A stretch of 64,000 bases of DNA from Marinimicrobium hydrolyticum (GCF_030848505.1 NZ_JAVDDU010000006.1:124001-188000); one strand, 5' to 3'. Counted from the stretch's first letter, positions 8,154 to 15,114 are shown. Notes: generated from the sequence alone by a model not told the origin. Numbers and translations: made by a program.

Positions 8154-9283
8154 CGGATAAAGTTAAATTTAACGGTGACAACTTAAGAATTGCCCGGCTT
8201 ATGTCGGGCATTTCTTTGAATGAACTAGGCGAGCGTGTAGGCAACACTCGGCAGTATATTCATCAGCTTGAAACCAGCGATAAAAAGGTGCCGACAAGAG
8301 AGTTGGTGGAAGCGCTCGCATATGAGCTAGGCGTCGATTCGCGTTTTTTCTGTTATTCATTAGGAAACCAAGTCAAAGAGGAGGAGTGTCACTTTAGGAA
8401 ACTCAAGACGACTCTGGTCTCATCAAGAAGGGAAAGCGCCGCCCGCGCTACCCTAATGAACAAGCTTGTTGAGAGGCTGGAAGAATACCTTGAGCTGCCG
8501 CCCGTGAACTTCCCTCAAATTGAAGTTTCCACGCTGTCTGACTCTGAGCTTGCGAGCGTTGAAGCCAGGAAATATTGGAAGCTTGGCGACGGACCAATTA
8601 AAAACATGATCCGTGTGGCGGAAAATGCAGGAGCCATTGTTTCTACATTCGGGAGCATTTCGGAAAAGATTGACGCACTCTCGTTAAACAGAGGGCGACC
8701 TATCATAATTCTTAATACAACGAAGAGTTCGGCTCGAATCAGAATGGATATTGGGCACGAAATGCTACACATAATTGGTCATAATGGCATCGAAACAGGC
8801 GACAGAGATACGGAGTCACAGGCGGACCAGTTTGCTAGTCATTTCCTGCTTCCTCGCGCCGCACTAATCCGTGAATACACGAGTAGAAGCAAAACAAGGA
8901 TAGACTGGAACGCTATCTATTCGATGAAGGTTAAATGGGGGATTAGCGCCAGAGCGATCGTTTATAGACTTAATCAGCATGGCTTAATCACACCATCACA
9001 ATATCGGACGGCCAATATCCATTTTAGCAAGACAGGCCAAACTAAAGAGGAGTTTCATGACGATAAAGTCTCACTCGACTTGCCCGAATTGTTACCCTCC
9101 AGCTTAGCTCTGTTATTAGAAACCTACGGTAAAACGTTTGGTGGCCTATTAAGTGAGCTAGGGGTGAAAACTGAATTTCTCACAAACCTTACTCAAACGG
9201 AAAATTCATTGCTCCCCCTTTTTGAAGAAATAAATCTTCCCGGAAATATAACTAGCATTACAGCATATAAGCACGCTAAATAA
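8150..9283 (+). CDS. Xre-family regulator fused to ImmA/IrrE metallopeptidase
   Basis: This 377-residue protein has an N-terminal Xre helix-turn-helix (about residues 8-62, with ISLNELGERVGNTRQYIHQL). A zincin domain of the ImmA/IrrE type follows: HEMLH at residues 203-207, then ESQADQFASHFLLP, which supplies the third metal ligand region. Proteins of this class cleave or regulate Xre-type repressors in response to DNA damage or phage signals. Here the regulator and peptidase are in one chain. The gene overlaps the upstream gene by 4 bases and probably autoregulates the promoter at 7488-7517. The C-terminal 100 residues (DLPELLPSSLALLLETYGK onward) are unrecognised. Confidence 0.85.
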   Translation: MTDKVKFNGDNLRIARLMSGISLNELGERVGNTRQYIHQLETSDKKVPTRELVEALAYELGVDSRFFCYSLGNQVKEEECHFRKLKTTLVSSRRESAARATLMNKLVERLEEYLELPPVNFPQIEVSTLSDSELASVEARKYWKLGDGPIKNMIRVAENAGAIVSTFGSISEKIDALSLNRGRPIIILNTTKSSARIRMDIGHEMLHIIGHNGIETGDRDTESQADQFASHFLLPRAALIREYTSRSKTRIDWNAIYSMKVKWGISARAIVYRLNQHGLITPSQYRTANIHFSKTGQTKEEFHDDKVSLDLPELLPSSLALLLETYGKTFGGLLSELGVKTEFLTNLTQTENSLLPLFEEINLPGNITSITAYKHAK

Positions 9284-9406
9284 CCGGCCTAAGACAGGTC
9301 AATTATGTTTTTCTTGTCAGCCCCTATCGAAAACGTAAGTTACAGTACTAATTACTTTCAAATCGCTAGATTGGCCCGAACCTATGAATACGGTTGGGGG
9401 ACGTCA

Positions 9407-10030
9407 CTAACTGACGGGCATCAAGCTTGGCTTTAGGGCACTTTTAATTTTACTTACGGCGAGGTTGAGCTCTGTGTTGAAGAAGTCATTATCATTCTCG
9501 TCGGATAATCTTCTTATCGCTCGCGATTCCCGGAGGAAGCCTTGGATCCGTCCCCCGTCACCCAAGATCTTATCTTCAGACACGAGTTTTGCGTACTCAA
9601 TTTCACTTTTTAGTTCATTTTGTAGATAGTTCAATTCCGAAACTGCCGGGGTCAAATTGTCGCCCCATATAATTTCCGCCTCAGCCATTGCTTCATTGAG
9701 TTTAAGTCGCTTTTCCTCAATGCGATATACCCATTCGTGACATCTTTCGAATAACAGTTTGGCAATGTTGTCGTTTCTTATTTCGTTAAAGAAATCCTTA
9801 GCCGGAATTAGCATCGTATAGGCGAGTAACCAAGCTCTAAAAGCTTTAATTTCGTCGCGTAGCTCTAGCGTAGCGACGGCTACCCTCCTCGCGACTTCGT
9901 GGTGATAGCTTCCGTAAAGCTGAGACCTCCATGCTCCTAGTCCCCTCCACGCAATGTATGTGGCGAAGACCGCCACCAACCCCACGACCAACTCTTTGAT
10001 GAGCAACATGTAATTCTGGACCTCGTCCAA
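9407..10030 (-). CDS. Small inner-membrane protein with one N-terminal TM segment, possibly 5'-frameshifted
   Basis: The protein has up to 207 residues: a single membrane helix near the N-terminus (LLIKELVVGLVAVFATYIAW) and a long charged helical domain likely to be cytosolic. The frame from 10030 begins with TTG. An ATG at 10009 with GAGG upstream is the alternative start. A different frame upstream (start 10152) encodes about 36 protein-like residues that run into this gene, so the original gene may have begun there and suffered an indel. No family recognised. It lies alone between the Xre-ImmA operon and an Xre gene. Confidence 0.55.
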   Translation of the reverse strand: MDEVQNYMLLIKELVVGLVAVFATYIAWRGLGAWRSQLYGSYHHEVARRVAVATLELRDEIKAFRAWLLAYTMLIPAKDFFNEIRNDNIAKLLFERCHEWVYRIEEKRLKLNEAMAEAEIIWGDNLTPAVSELNYLQNELKSEIEYAKLVSEDKILGDGGRIQGFLRESRAIRRLSDENDNDFFNTELNLAVSKIKSALKPSLMPVS

Positions 10031-10284
10031 ATCAATTTCCTCAATTTGCCAAATGAATCATTGTTTTTGAAGCATTGCTGAGATAGAAATGTAGGTGTGG
10101 CCTCGCCTGATCGCACTTTCGCCAATTCCTTAAATGTATCAGCCTTCGTCATTCATTTCGCTCTTAGAGCGACGTAGCTTTGGCATAAGCTTTTTCCTCA
10201 GCTCACCAATCGCTTGCAATAACTTTGCTATCAAGGCCACGAATTCGCTCCTTTGGTCGCCGGGCGCTCACTAGCTCTCGCCGT

Positions 10285-10809
10285 TTATGGCAGCGTCTCT
10301 TTACGCCCTCCATCCACTACTTTCCGCAACTGTTCATTCCTGAACGTGGGATCTAGCGCGAACCAAAAAACAGGATTCGGAGTGACTGTTCCGTCTTGGT
10401 TATAAGTAGGCCCATTCAAGACCGAGTTAAAATTCCATCTATGAAATGAGTTTTGAGCCCGAAAGCCAGGGGACGAATAGTATTCTTGGGCTTCCTTGAG
10501 CAGCAAATCTTCACTGAAATCGAGTTGCTTGGACATGACTGCCCAGCCATTTTGGCTTAGAAGCGTCGCATATCGTTCCATTGCTGCTAATACCGCCGAA
10601 GGTGCTATCTGAATCCCATTGCAAACTCTGAAAAAAATTTCCATCGAAAGTGGACTTTTACCAGTCTCAATTTTTGTCCAAGCACTCGGCGTTTTGTCGC
10701 ACATATCTGCCACTTGCGCCTGATGTATCCCCCTTTCTAAACGCAGTTCTTTTAGCAAAATTAAAGATATGCTTGAAAAGGTAGTTACCTTGCTGTCATT
10801 GCCTACCAT
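10285..10809 (-). CDS. Xre-family helix-turn-helix regulator
   Basis: This is a 174-residue protein. The start at 10809 was chosen because GGAGG lies 7 bases upstream; the frame extends 21 more codons but those lack a ribosome site. Residues about 15-70 form a typical Xre/Cro domain: LLKELRLERGIHQAQVADM, then SAWTKIETGKSPLSMEIFF. The C-terminal part, with FSEDLLLKEAQEYY and NPVFWFALDPTF, is unrecognised. It probably represses its own promoter or neighbouring cargo genes. No partner gene is adjacent. Confidence 0.75.
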   Translation of the reverse strand: MVGNDSKVTTFSSISLILLKELRLERGIHQAQVADMCDKTPSAWTKIETGKSPLSMEIFFRVCNGIQIAPSAVLAAMERYATLLSQNGWAVMSKQLDFSEDLLLKEAQEYYSSPGFRAQNSFHRWNFNSVLNGPTYNQDGTVTPNPVFWFALDPTFRNEQLRKVVDGGRKETLP

Positions 10810-11630
10810 TAGAAAACCTCCACGCGAGCCAATAGAGAGATTTTTACACAAACATTCCTTAGCATCAACCACACATTCCTGCGAGGAACACGAAGGGGCT
10901 AACTGAAGCTGCTCATAACCGAGGCTGTAGAAAAACGTTTTATCAGGAACGCCACTTACAAGCCCCCCTCCCTGTCAGCCTAGTTGTCATTTGAGCGTCG
11001 CTGCCAACGTTTAATGATGCTGTAAGGCTAGTAGCCGACGTGTGCCGTGCCGCCATAAACAGGTTCAAACCGACGCGCCCCAACGCTCGCTCGCCATGAG
11101 CTTGCCGCTTAAATTGATACCGTCAGTATTCGTCTTGCCGGGCACGCCGGGAACTTAGGCGCCTGATTACGAGGTGGTCTGTGGCACAAAGACGTACTAT
11201 GGCCCAACGGAACAGAAGGTCGCCCTCGGGAAAAACATGACTGAGCCGATCTGACGCAATGACCGTTTCTAAGGCCACAATGCGTCGGCCATGGATGAAG
11301 CAAAAACGAAAGCTGAGGGCTGCTCCTAGCCTGCCACTGCCATTTCAATGTGTTGGTATCCGAGATTAACTCTAATTTCGTTGCATTTCGCCGACCGAGA
11401 GCCATGTATATCGTTGTTGCATTGCCCACCAGAATTGGCAGGAAGAGGTATACAAACTACATTTTTTGCAACATATATTTGTATAAATGGAATATTTAAC
11501 TCACGTATCCCTTTATAAATAAGCTTTAGCGCACATTGCAACAATTATGTTAGCAACATAATCCCGCGATACTTCCGAAGTGAAATATATGTTGCAGAAG
11601 ATTTTACCATGAAACCGAGGAGAGACCGCT
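10810..11630. other. AT-rich non-coding stretch with palindromes
   Basis: I see no gene I can support; frames on the minus strand between 11109 and 11544 look like random translation. The last 170 bases contain a nested set of inverted repeats (11467-11596, listed separately) just before the small gene at 11631. Repeated GCAACA motifs there suggest protein binding sites. The stretch may be a cargo-backbone boundary. Confidence 0.5.
11467..11596. repeat. 14-bp inverted repeat enclosing a second perfect palindrome
   Basis: TGCAACATATATTT at 11467-11480 and its exact reverse complement AAATATATGTTGCA at 11583-11596 flank about 100 bases. Inside lies ATTATGTT-agc-AACATAAT (11544-11562), another perfect inverted repeat sharing the GCAACAT half-site. 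All are within 165 bases of the start of the small acidic gene at 11631. Operators, an attachment site or a replication-type iteron region are all possible. Confidence 0.75.
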
Positions 11631-11771
11631 ATGTTAAGTTGGGATGATTACGAAGACGATGCAAAAACCGATGAAACCAAGGAAGACGAGATTCTTGGGG
11701 GTGTGAAAGCCCCCAAGGAGGTGCCAAAGGCTTGTAGCATAGATGAGCCTGATTGCGACGCTTGCCAGTGA
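11631..11771 (+). CDS. Short acidic protein with NrdB-like N-terminus
   Basis: This 46-residue ORF begins MLSWDDYEDD and ends with a cysteine cluster, CSIDEPDCDAC. GAGGAGA lies about 8 bases before the ATG. The opening MLSWDxxxxx is what I remember from the N-terminus of NrdB (ribonucleotide reductase small subunit) in Pseudomonas-like bacteria, but the rest of NrdB is absent. Palindromes immediately upstream suggest regulation. It may be a small stand-alone protein or a fragment. The next gene follows 50 bases later on the same strand. Confidence 0.55.
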   Translation: MLSWDDYEDDAKTDETKEDEILGGVKAPKEVPKACSIDEPDCDACQ

Positions 11772-11821
11772 GCCAGTTCTAGTTACCTTGGCAAAACCGA
11801 ATACTTTGGTAGAGCTAACCT

Positions 11822-12115
11822 ATGAAACAGAAAGGGAATTCTGTTTTCACAGGCGGATACATACAGGATGCTGGGATGGATGATAAGACGGTACAGAGAA
11901 AGCTAAACCAGCTGGTGAAAATCGCCAACGAACTCGACCAGGAAGCGACACGTCGCTATGGAAGAGACGCAAAGCTCTTCTATGAAGCAGAAGGGCAGTT
12001 CCACTTGATGGCTGGAGATGACTCGCCTAGCCAGGGCTCTTCTATAAGCTCCAGGCAGCAGCATGTTGCCTTCAGCTCTGACGGAGTGTGCAACATGGAC
12101 TGCGGCGCGTGGTGA
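11822..12115 (+). CDS. Unrecognised 97-residue protein
   Basis: The protein begins MKQKGNSVFTGGY. Its core, VQRKLNQLVKIANELDQEA followed by KLFYEAEGQFHLM, looks like a helix and a strand pair typical of a folded small domain. The C-terminus ends in CNMDCGAW. GGTAGAG precedes the ATG. It may start at the internal Met at residue 19. I recognise no named family. It is downstream of the acidic NrdB-like small gene and may be co-transcribed with it. Confidence 0.55.
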   Translation: MKQKGNSVFTGGYIQDAGMDDKTVQRKLNQLVKIANELDQEATRRYGRDAKLFYEAEGQFHLMAGDDSPSQGSSISSRQQHVAFSSDGVCNMDCGAW

Positions 12116-12145
12116 ACCAACATTATCTTAATGCGTCCCCCTTAA

Positions 12146-12220
12146 TTGCTTTTAAATTGTGCGATATGTTACTATAGGCATATAGGCTGAACAAACAGCC
12201 ACCGACCCGGCGGAACCGGG
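12146..12220 (+). promoter_or_regulatory. Leader module, copy 1: promoter plus two hairpins
   Basis: -35 TTGCTT (12146-12151), 18-base spacer, -10 TACTAT (12170-12175) followed by AGGCATA. The leader then holds hairpin 1, GGCTG-aacaaa-CAGCC (12185-12200), and hairpin 2, CCCGG-CGGAA-CCGGG (12206-12220). The second hairpin ends 22 bases before the ATG at 12243. The 19-nt core CCGACCCGGCGGAACCGGG is identical in all five copies. Confidence 0.8.
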
Positions 12221-12242
12221 GCAGAGCAAGAGCGATCCGATT

Positions 12243-12635
12243 ATGTCTACCGCCATTCCCACGTATTTTTTCCACATGGCCCGCGCTTTCAGAATTGTGG
12301 CCGAGTTCCCCGATACCGAAGAGGGCACCCGGGCTGCAAATCGCTACATGACCGATCATACTACGGCCGCTGTGCTCTGCGTCTCTAATGGGCGCGTGAT
12401 ACTCAGCGATACCCAGGATCTGGGGCAACCACTGGGAACGCCGCTACCGGTCCTAAAGTGTAAGCGATGCACCTGTTGTGGTGCGCCGACCCGTGGCCGC
12501 CAGTGGCACAATCTGGATACCGGTTTTGGCCTGTGTACCGGATGTATTGATTTCACCGCCCGCTCAATGGATGCGCACGAGCATACGCGCATCTATGGAT
12601 ACCGTGGCATTCACTACGACCTGGCCAGCGCTTGA
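12243..12635 (+). CDS. Small zinc-ribbon protein behind leader copy 1
   Basis: This 130-residue protein has an N-terminal half with FRIVAEFPDTEEGTRAANRY and VLCVSNGRVILSDTQDLG, a pattern I associate with uncharacterised proteins of plasmids and integrative elements. It is followed by a zinc ribbon (CKRCTCCG, then LCTGC about 35 residues later). The ATG at 12243 follows the hairpin leader by 22 bases and has only a weak ribosome site, so translation may depend on the leader. It is probably co-transcribed with the gene at 12663. Function unknown. Confidence 0.7.
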   Translation: MSTAIPTYFFHMARAFRIVAEFPDTEEGTRAANRYMTDHTTAAVLCVSNGRVILSDTQDLGQPLGTPLPVLKCKRCTCCGAPTRGRQWHNLDTGFGLCTGCIDFTARSMDAHEHTRIYGYRGIHYDLASA

Positions 12636-12662
12636 GCGCTGGCATACGCAAGAGAGACACGC

Positions 12663-12983
12663 ATGATGAGTATTGAAGCCAAGTTAATCGATCTAGGCGG
12701 AGAGCCTTGGGAGCGCGGCTCTCGCCGTCGAATCCACTTGAATAACTGGTTGGAGATCGCGGGCTACCGAATCACCCGGTACCGCTCAGGCGCTATCAGC
12801 TCAGCCCACACCCCCAGCGGGGACAAAATTAGCAACGTCAAAGCCACGGAGCTAAGTGTTGTTACGGTTTTTTGGGACTGCAACGAGGAGAAGCTGGTTC
12901 TCCAGGGCTGGGCCAGGATGCTCAACGAGGCGCGGGTAGCACTGATCGAAGCTCTGGGCCTGGAGGAGGACGCAAACACATGA
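12663..12983 (+). CDS. Unrecognised 106-residue protein
   Basis: The protein starts MMSIEAKLIDLGGEPWE, with AAGAGAG ahead of two consecutive ATG codons, so translation may start one codon later. Segments such as RRRIHLNNWLEIAGYRITRY and SGAISSAHTPSGDKIS suggest a beta-rich fold, and the C-terminus is helical. No family recognised. It lies 27 bases after the zinc-ribbon gene and is followed 25 bases later by a strong terminator, so the two form a short operon driven by leader copy 1. Confidence 0.65.
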   Translation: MMSIEAKLIDLGGEPWERGSRRRIHLNNWLEIAGYRITRYRSGAISSAHTPSGDKISNVKATELSVVTVFWDCNEEKLVLQGWARMLNEARVALIEALGLEEDANT

Positions 12984-13008
12984 GCGATCCAATGTGCGCT
13001 TTATCCAT

Positions 13009-13030
13009 AGGGGCTTCGGCCCCTTTTTTT
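13009..13030 (+). terminator. Rho-independent terminator
   Basis: The stem AGGGGC/GCCCCT closes on a TTCG tetraloop and is followed by seven T residues. It ends the operon of the two genes at 12243 and 12663. An almost identical terminator is at 14092-14112. Confidence 0.9.
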
Positions 13031-13131
13031 GTGCTGGATGATGAAGTCGCCCCAAAAGGGCCGTTTCGCAGTCGAGCCCGCCAATCGCTCTCGATACGAT
13101 AGCCCTTTATCACTGAATTGAGGCGTTCCTG

Positions 13132-13263
13132 ATGGATGGGCTTTTCTCTGTACGCTCGATTGTGGCGATCCTGTTTGTGGTCGGTGTTTGGGGATTGTAT
13201 TCATCAACTGATGAGCACCAGCGCCGGGAGTTTGCCAGGGAGTTGTTTTCCTCGCCGAGGTAG
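13132..13263 (+). CDS. 43-residue single-pass membrane protein
   Basis: This short ORF reads MDGLFSVRSIVAILFVVGVW and then a charged tail (DEHQRREFARELFSSPR). GAGG lies 8 bases before the ATG at 13132. One membrane helix with a short cytoplasmic Arg-rich tail is predicted. It sits after the first terminator and before the promoter of leader copy 2, with no hairpin leader of its own. Function unknown. Small membrane peptides of this kind occur in toxin, entry-exclusion and transfer regions, but nothing specific can be assigned. Confidence 0.5.
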   Translation: MDGLFSVRSIVAILFVVGVWGLYSSTDEHQRREFARELFSSPR

Positions 13264-13302
13264 GACGTTCATTAACTGAACGCTTGGATAGCTTGAGGCG
13301 TT

Positions 13303-13374
13303 GGGGGTGAGGTGCCCGGAAAGAGGTGCGCCCTTGTTTATAAGAGTGGCATTGTGCTACAATAGGCATATTGG
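13303..13374 (+). repeat. 72-bp direct repeat, copy A (promoter segment of leader copy 2)
   Basis: Positions 13303-13374 match 14139-14210 in 66 of 72 positions without gaps. The repeat spans from GGGGGTGAGGTGCCCGG through the -35 TTGTTT and -10 TACAAT to the first bases of the transcript. Conservation stops where the leader hairpin region begins to diverge and resumes in the core. Confidence 0.85.
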
Positions 13375-13407
13375 ATAAGCAGCTGCTACCGACCCGGCGG
13401 AACCGGG
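13334..13407 (+). promoter_or_regulatory. Leader module, copy 2: promoter plus hairpins
   Basis: -35 TTGTTT (13334-13339), 18-base spacer, -10 TACAAT (13358-13363), then AGGCATA. Hairpin 1 is replaced by the short palindrome AGCAGCTGCT (13378-13387). Hairpin 2, CCCGG-CGGAA-CCGGG, lies at 13393-13407, 19 bases before the ATG at 13427. AGGA lies between hairpin and start. Confidence 0.8.
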
Positions 13408-13426
13408 GCAGAACGAGGAAAACAGT

Positions 13427-13696
13427 ATGTACACTTTTGCCAAATCCCCCAAAATCACTTCACGTACCACCGATGCGCTCCTGGAAGCACTCGACGCCCG
13501 GGAGACCCACAGCATCCGTACTAACAGTGGTACTAAATTTTGGTTGGCCTCAGAGTCTCGTTACGGCACCCGCCGTGAGTACGCCACCGCTCTGCTAGCG
13601 CTGGTCAACGCGGGCCTTGCTGTATCAACCGATCCGTTGGATCACGCGCACCAGGCATCCTGGGTTGATAGCAAATTATTCGTAAAGGTGGATTAG
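13427..13696 (+). CDS. Unrecognised 89-residue protein behind leader copy 2
   Basis: The protein contains RTTDALLEALDARETHSIRT and a Tyr/Arg-rich region (SRYGTRREYATALLALVNAG), suggesting a small alpha/beta or winged-helix-like fold, but no confident HTH can be called. The start follows the leader hairpin by 19 bases with AGGA as ribosome site. It is followed on the same transcript by leader copy 3 and the gene at 13764. Confidence 0.65.
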   Translation: MYTFAKSPKITSRTTDALLEALDARETHSIRTNSGTKFWLASESRYGTRREYATALLALVNAGLAVSTDPLDHAHQASWVDSKLFVKVD

Positions 13697-13707
13697 CGAA
13701 CACGATA

Positions 13708-13743
13708 GGCTGAGTAGTCAGCCACCGACCCGGCGGAACCGGG
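13708..13743 (+). promoter_or_regulatory. Leader module, copy 3: two hairpins without a visible promoter
   Basis: Hairpin 1 is GGCTG-agtagt-CAGCC (13708-13723). Hairpin 2 is CCCGG-CGGAA-CCGGG (13729-13743), ending 20 bases before the ATG at 13764. No -35/-10 pair precedes it, so this copy is likely internal to the transcript started at copy 2. The loop of hairpin 1 differs from copies 1 and 5 while the stem is kept. Confidence 0.75.
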
Positions 13744-13763
13744 AGTAAGAAGAGGATTGAGTT

Positions 13764-14072
13764 ATGCGCACTACGGATTCCATTGTAAACCGGTACGGCA
13801 CTGTGCTCCGTCTGTACGACAACGGCGGGGAGACGAAGGACCGCTTCACCCTGATTCCGCCACGCTGGGCTAAACAGTACAAGGAGCGCCAGCCCGGTGT
13901 TTGGCTGGCCGTGGCCAGCGGTGTTGATCCAATAGGCATGAGCGGTCATTGCGCGGCCGTACCTGGCCACCACCTGGGGCGGCGCGTTCATTGGAATGAC
14001 CTGCCTGCGCCCGTGCAGCAGCTTGCGTGCCAGGCGTTCCCGGAGTTTGCACCAGAGCAACGTGCGGCCTAA
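13764..14072 (+). CDS. Conserved hypothetical 102-residue protein of mobile elements
   Basis: The protein contains DRFTLIPPRWAKQYKERQPG and GHHLGRRVHWNDLP, ending QAFPEFAPEQRAA. I have seen this pattern, with PPRWAK followed by HLGxRIxWxxLP, in uncharacterised plasmid and element proteins. AGAGGA precedes the ATG by about 8 bases, and the hairpin leader ends 20 bases upstream. A terminator follows 19 bases after the stop. Function unknown. Confidence 0.7.
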   Translation: MRTTDSIVNRYGTVLRLYDNGGETKDRFTLIPPRWAKQYKERQPGVWLAVASGVDPIGMSGHCAAVPGHHLGRRVHWNDLPAPVQQLACQAFPEFAPEQRAA

Positions 14073-14091
14073 ACGGCAAAAGGGATTCAGC

Positions 14092-14112
14092 AGGGGCTTC
14101 GGCCCCTTTTTT
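14092..14112 (+). terminator. Rho-independent terminator
   Basis: The stem AGGGGC/GCCCCT with a TTCG loop and a run of six T residues closes the transcript carrying the genes at 13427 and 13764. It is a near copy of the terminator at 13009-13030, again arguing for duplication of whole modules. Confidence 0.9.
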
Positions 14113-14138
14113 ATGCTTGGGAGGATTGCCCTGTGCAT

Positions 14139-14210
14139 GGGGGTGAGGTGCCCGGAAAGAGGCGCGACGTTGTTTATACGAGTGGCGTTGTGCTACAATA
14201 GGCATACTGG
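14139..14210 (+). repeat. 72-bp direct repeat, copy B (promoter segment of leader copy 4)
   Basis: This is the second copy of the promoter segment at 13303-13374, with 6 mismatches in 72 positions. The -35 TTGTTT, 18-base spacer length and -10 TACAAT are unchanged. Confidence 0.85.
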
Positions 14211-14242
14211 AGAGAAGCCAATGCCGACCCGGCGGAACCGGG
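14170..14242 (+). promoter_or_regulatory. Leader module, copy 4: promoter plus hairpins
   Basis: -35 TTGTTT (14170-14175) and -10 TACAAT (14194-14199), 18 bases apart. Hairpin 1 is degenerate (TGG-agagaag-CCA at 14208-14220, extendable with a two-base bulge). Hairpin 2, CCCGG-CGGAA-CCGGG, is at 14228-14242, 19 bases before the ATG at 14262. AGGAG is the ribosome site. Confidence 0.8.
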
Positions 14243-14261
14243 ACGCGATCAGGAGAAGATT

Positions 14262-14528
14262 ATGACCAGTAAAGCAGACGTATCCCAGATGTTGGAGATT
14301 GCCCAGCAGCTTGATTCCGAGTTTGTTGAACACGCGGCCAGCGCCGTTGAATCCGCGGCAGTGGACCTGGCTAGTGCGATTGCCAGAGAGCTGGGTGTTA
14401 TAAGCCATGGTTTCGACGTTCAGGAAACTGTGTGGGGTGGGGCCCTGGCAAGCTTTGGACCGGCAGAGCCCGGCGCCCCGTGGCCGGAGCTGCTGCGTGA
14501 GGCTGACCCGTCTGCGGACTGGGACTGA
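14262..14528 (+). CDS. Unrecognised acidic 88-residue protein behind leader copy 4
   Basis: The first 45 residues are strongly helical (VSQMLEIAQQLDSEFVEHAA, then ESAAVDLASAIARELGV). The C-terminus is acidic and Pro/Gly-rich. It carries no recognised motif. The ATG has AGGAG upstream. A 7-bp perfect hairpin follows at 14547-14564. Acidic small helical proteins are common among anti-restriction and DNA-mimic proteins, but there is no direct evidence for that here. Confidence 0.65.
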   Translation: MTSKADVSQMLEIAQQLDSEFVEHAASAVESAAVDLASAIARELGVISHGFDVQETVWGGALASFGPAEPGAPWPELLREADPSADWD

Positions 14529-14546
14529 TTAGGACGCGATTCACCC

Positions 14547-14564
14547 GGGGAGCTCGCGCTCCCC
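14547..14564 (+). terminator. Hairpin after the fourth leader gene, weak terminator
   Basis: GGGGAGC-tcgc-GCTCCCC is a perfect 7-bp stem, but only three T residues follow a few bases later. It may terminate partially or protect the mRNA 3' end. The next leader (copy 5) lacks its own promoter, so read-through is expected. Confidence 0.55.
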
Positions 14565-14588
14565 AGCTTTCACCCAAGCAGATTTAGA

Positions 14589-14624
14589 GGCTGGAGCACC
14601 AGCCACCGACCCGGCGGAACCGGG
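14589..14624 (+). promoter_or_regulatory. Leader module, copy 5: two hairpins without a visible promoter
   Basis: Hairpin 1 is GGCTG-gagcac-CAGCC (14589-14604). Hairpin 2 is CCCGG-CGGAA-CCGGG (14610-14624), ending 21 bases before the ATG at 14646. Stems match copies 1 and 3 exactly, and the 6-nt loop of hairpin 1 differs in each. AAGAGGA is the ribosome site. Confidence 0.75.
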
Positions 14625-14645
14625 ACTAGAAAGAGGAACACCCCC

Positions 14646-15107
14646 ATGCAAATAAATGATTCGATTCCCGTTATTCTTGCAGCCCTGAGACACTGGCAGC
14701 GCAGCATAGAGCAGGGACATGATCTGTCCGCCTATGCGGATATCGTTGACCCTGGCGCCTTGTCCGTCGATGAGATCGATTCGTTGTGTGAAAGCATAAA
14801 CACACAGTCACAAAGCCAGCCTAGAGACGTGTACCAAGTCGTCACACTCAGCAAGGCTCACCTCAGCTTTGACGATATCGCTGTGCTTGAGTGGTCGGCC
14901 GGGCAGAACATGATTATGGAGAGTGAAACAGGATTTTTTGTCAAACTGTACGAGGACGATTCTAACGGGGCCGGAAGCGCCAATTACCGAGACGGATATA
15001 GCGATACGCTAAAGGGCATCATCCGCTGGGCCCACGATTCTGGCTACCGCATGATTGAGTTCGATAGCGATGGTATGAAGCTGGAGCGGTTTCCTAGCTA
15101 CGAGTAG
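14646..15107 (+). CDS. Unrecognised 153-residue protein behind leader copy 5
   Basis: The N-terminal half is helical (PVILAALRHWQRSIEQGHDL). The C-terminal half is beta-rich with an acidic surface (KLYEDDSNGAGSANYRDGYS, then RMIEFDSDGMKLERF). No family recognised. It starts 21 bases after the leader hairpin with AAGAGGA as ribosome site. It is followed 47 bases later by the SRAP gene, separated by a 7-bp hairpin, so the two may be one transcript. Confidence 0.65.
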   Translation: MQINDSIPVILAALRHWQRSIEQGHDLSAYADIVDPGALSVDEIDSLCESINTQSQSQPRDVYQVVTLSKAHLSFDDIAVLEWSAGQNMIMESETGFFVKLYEDDSNGAGSANYRDGYSDTLKGIIRWAHDSGYRMIEFDSDGMKLERFPSYE

Positions 15108-15114
15108 TACCGCA

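Noticed and set aside
11109-11544. Two minus-strand frames upstream of the acidic small gene
   Set aside because: Composition is random-like, with no ribosome sites or recognisable motifs, and they run through the palindromes.
12185-14624. CRISPR-like array of repeated hairpins
   Set aside because: The repeats are 320-1190 bases apart, each is followed by a coding region at fixed distance, and there are no short unique spacers.
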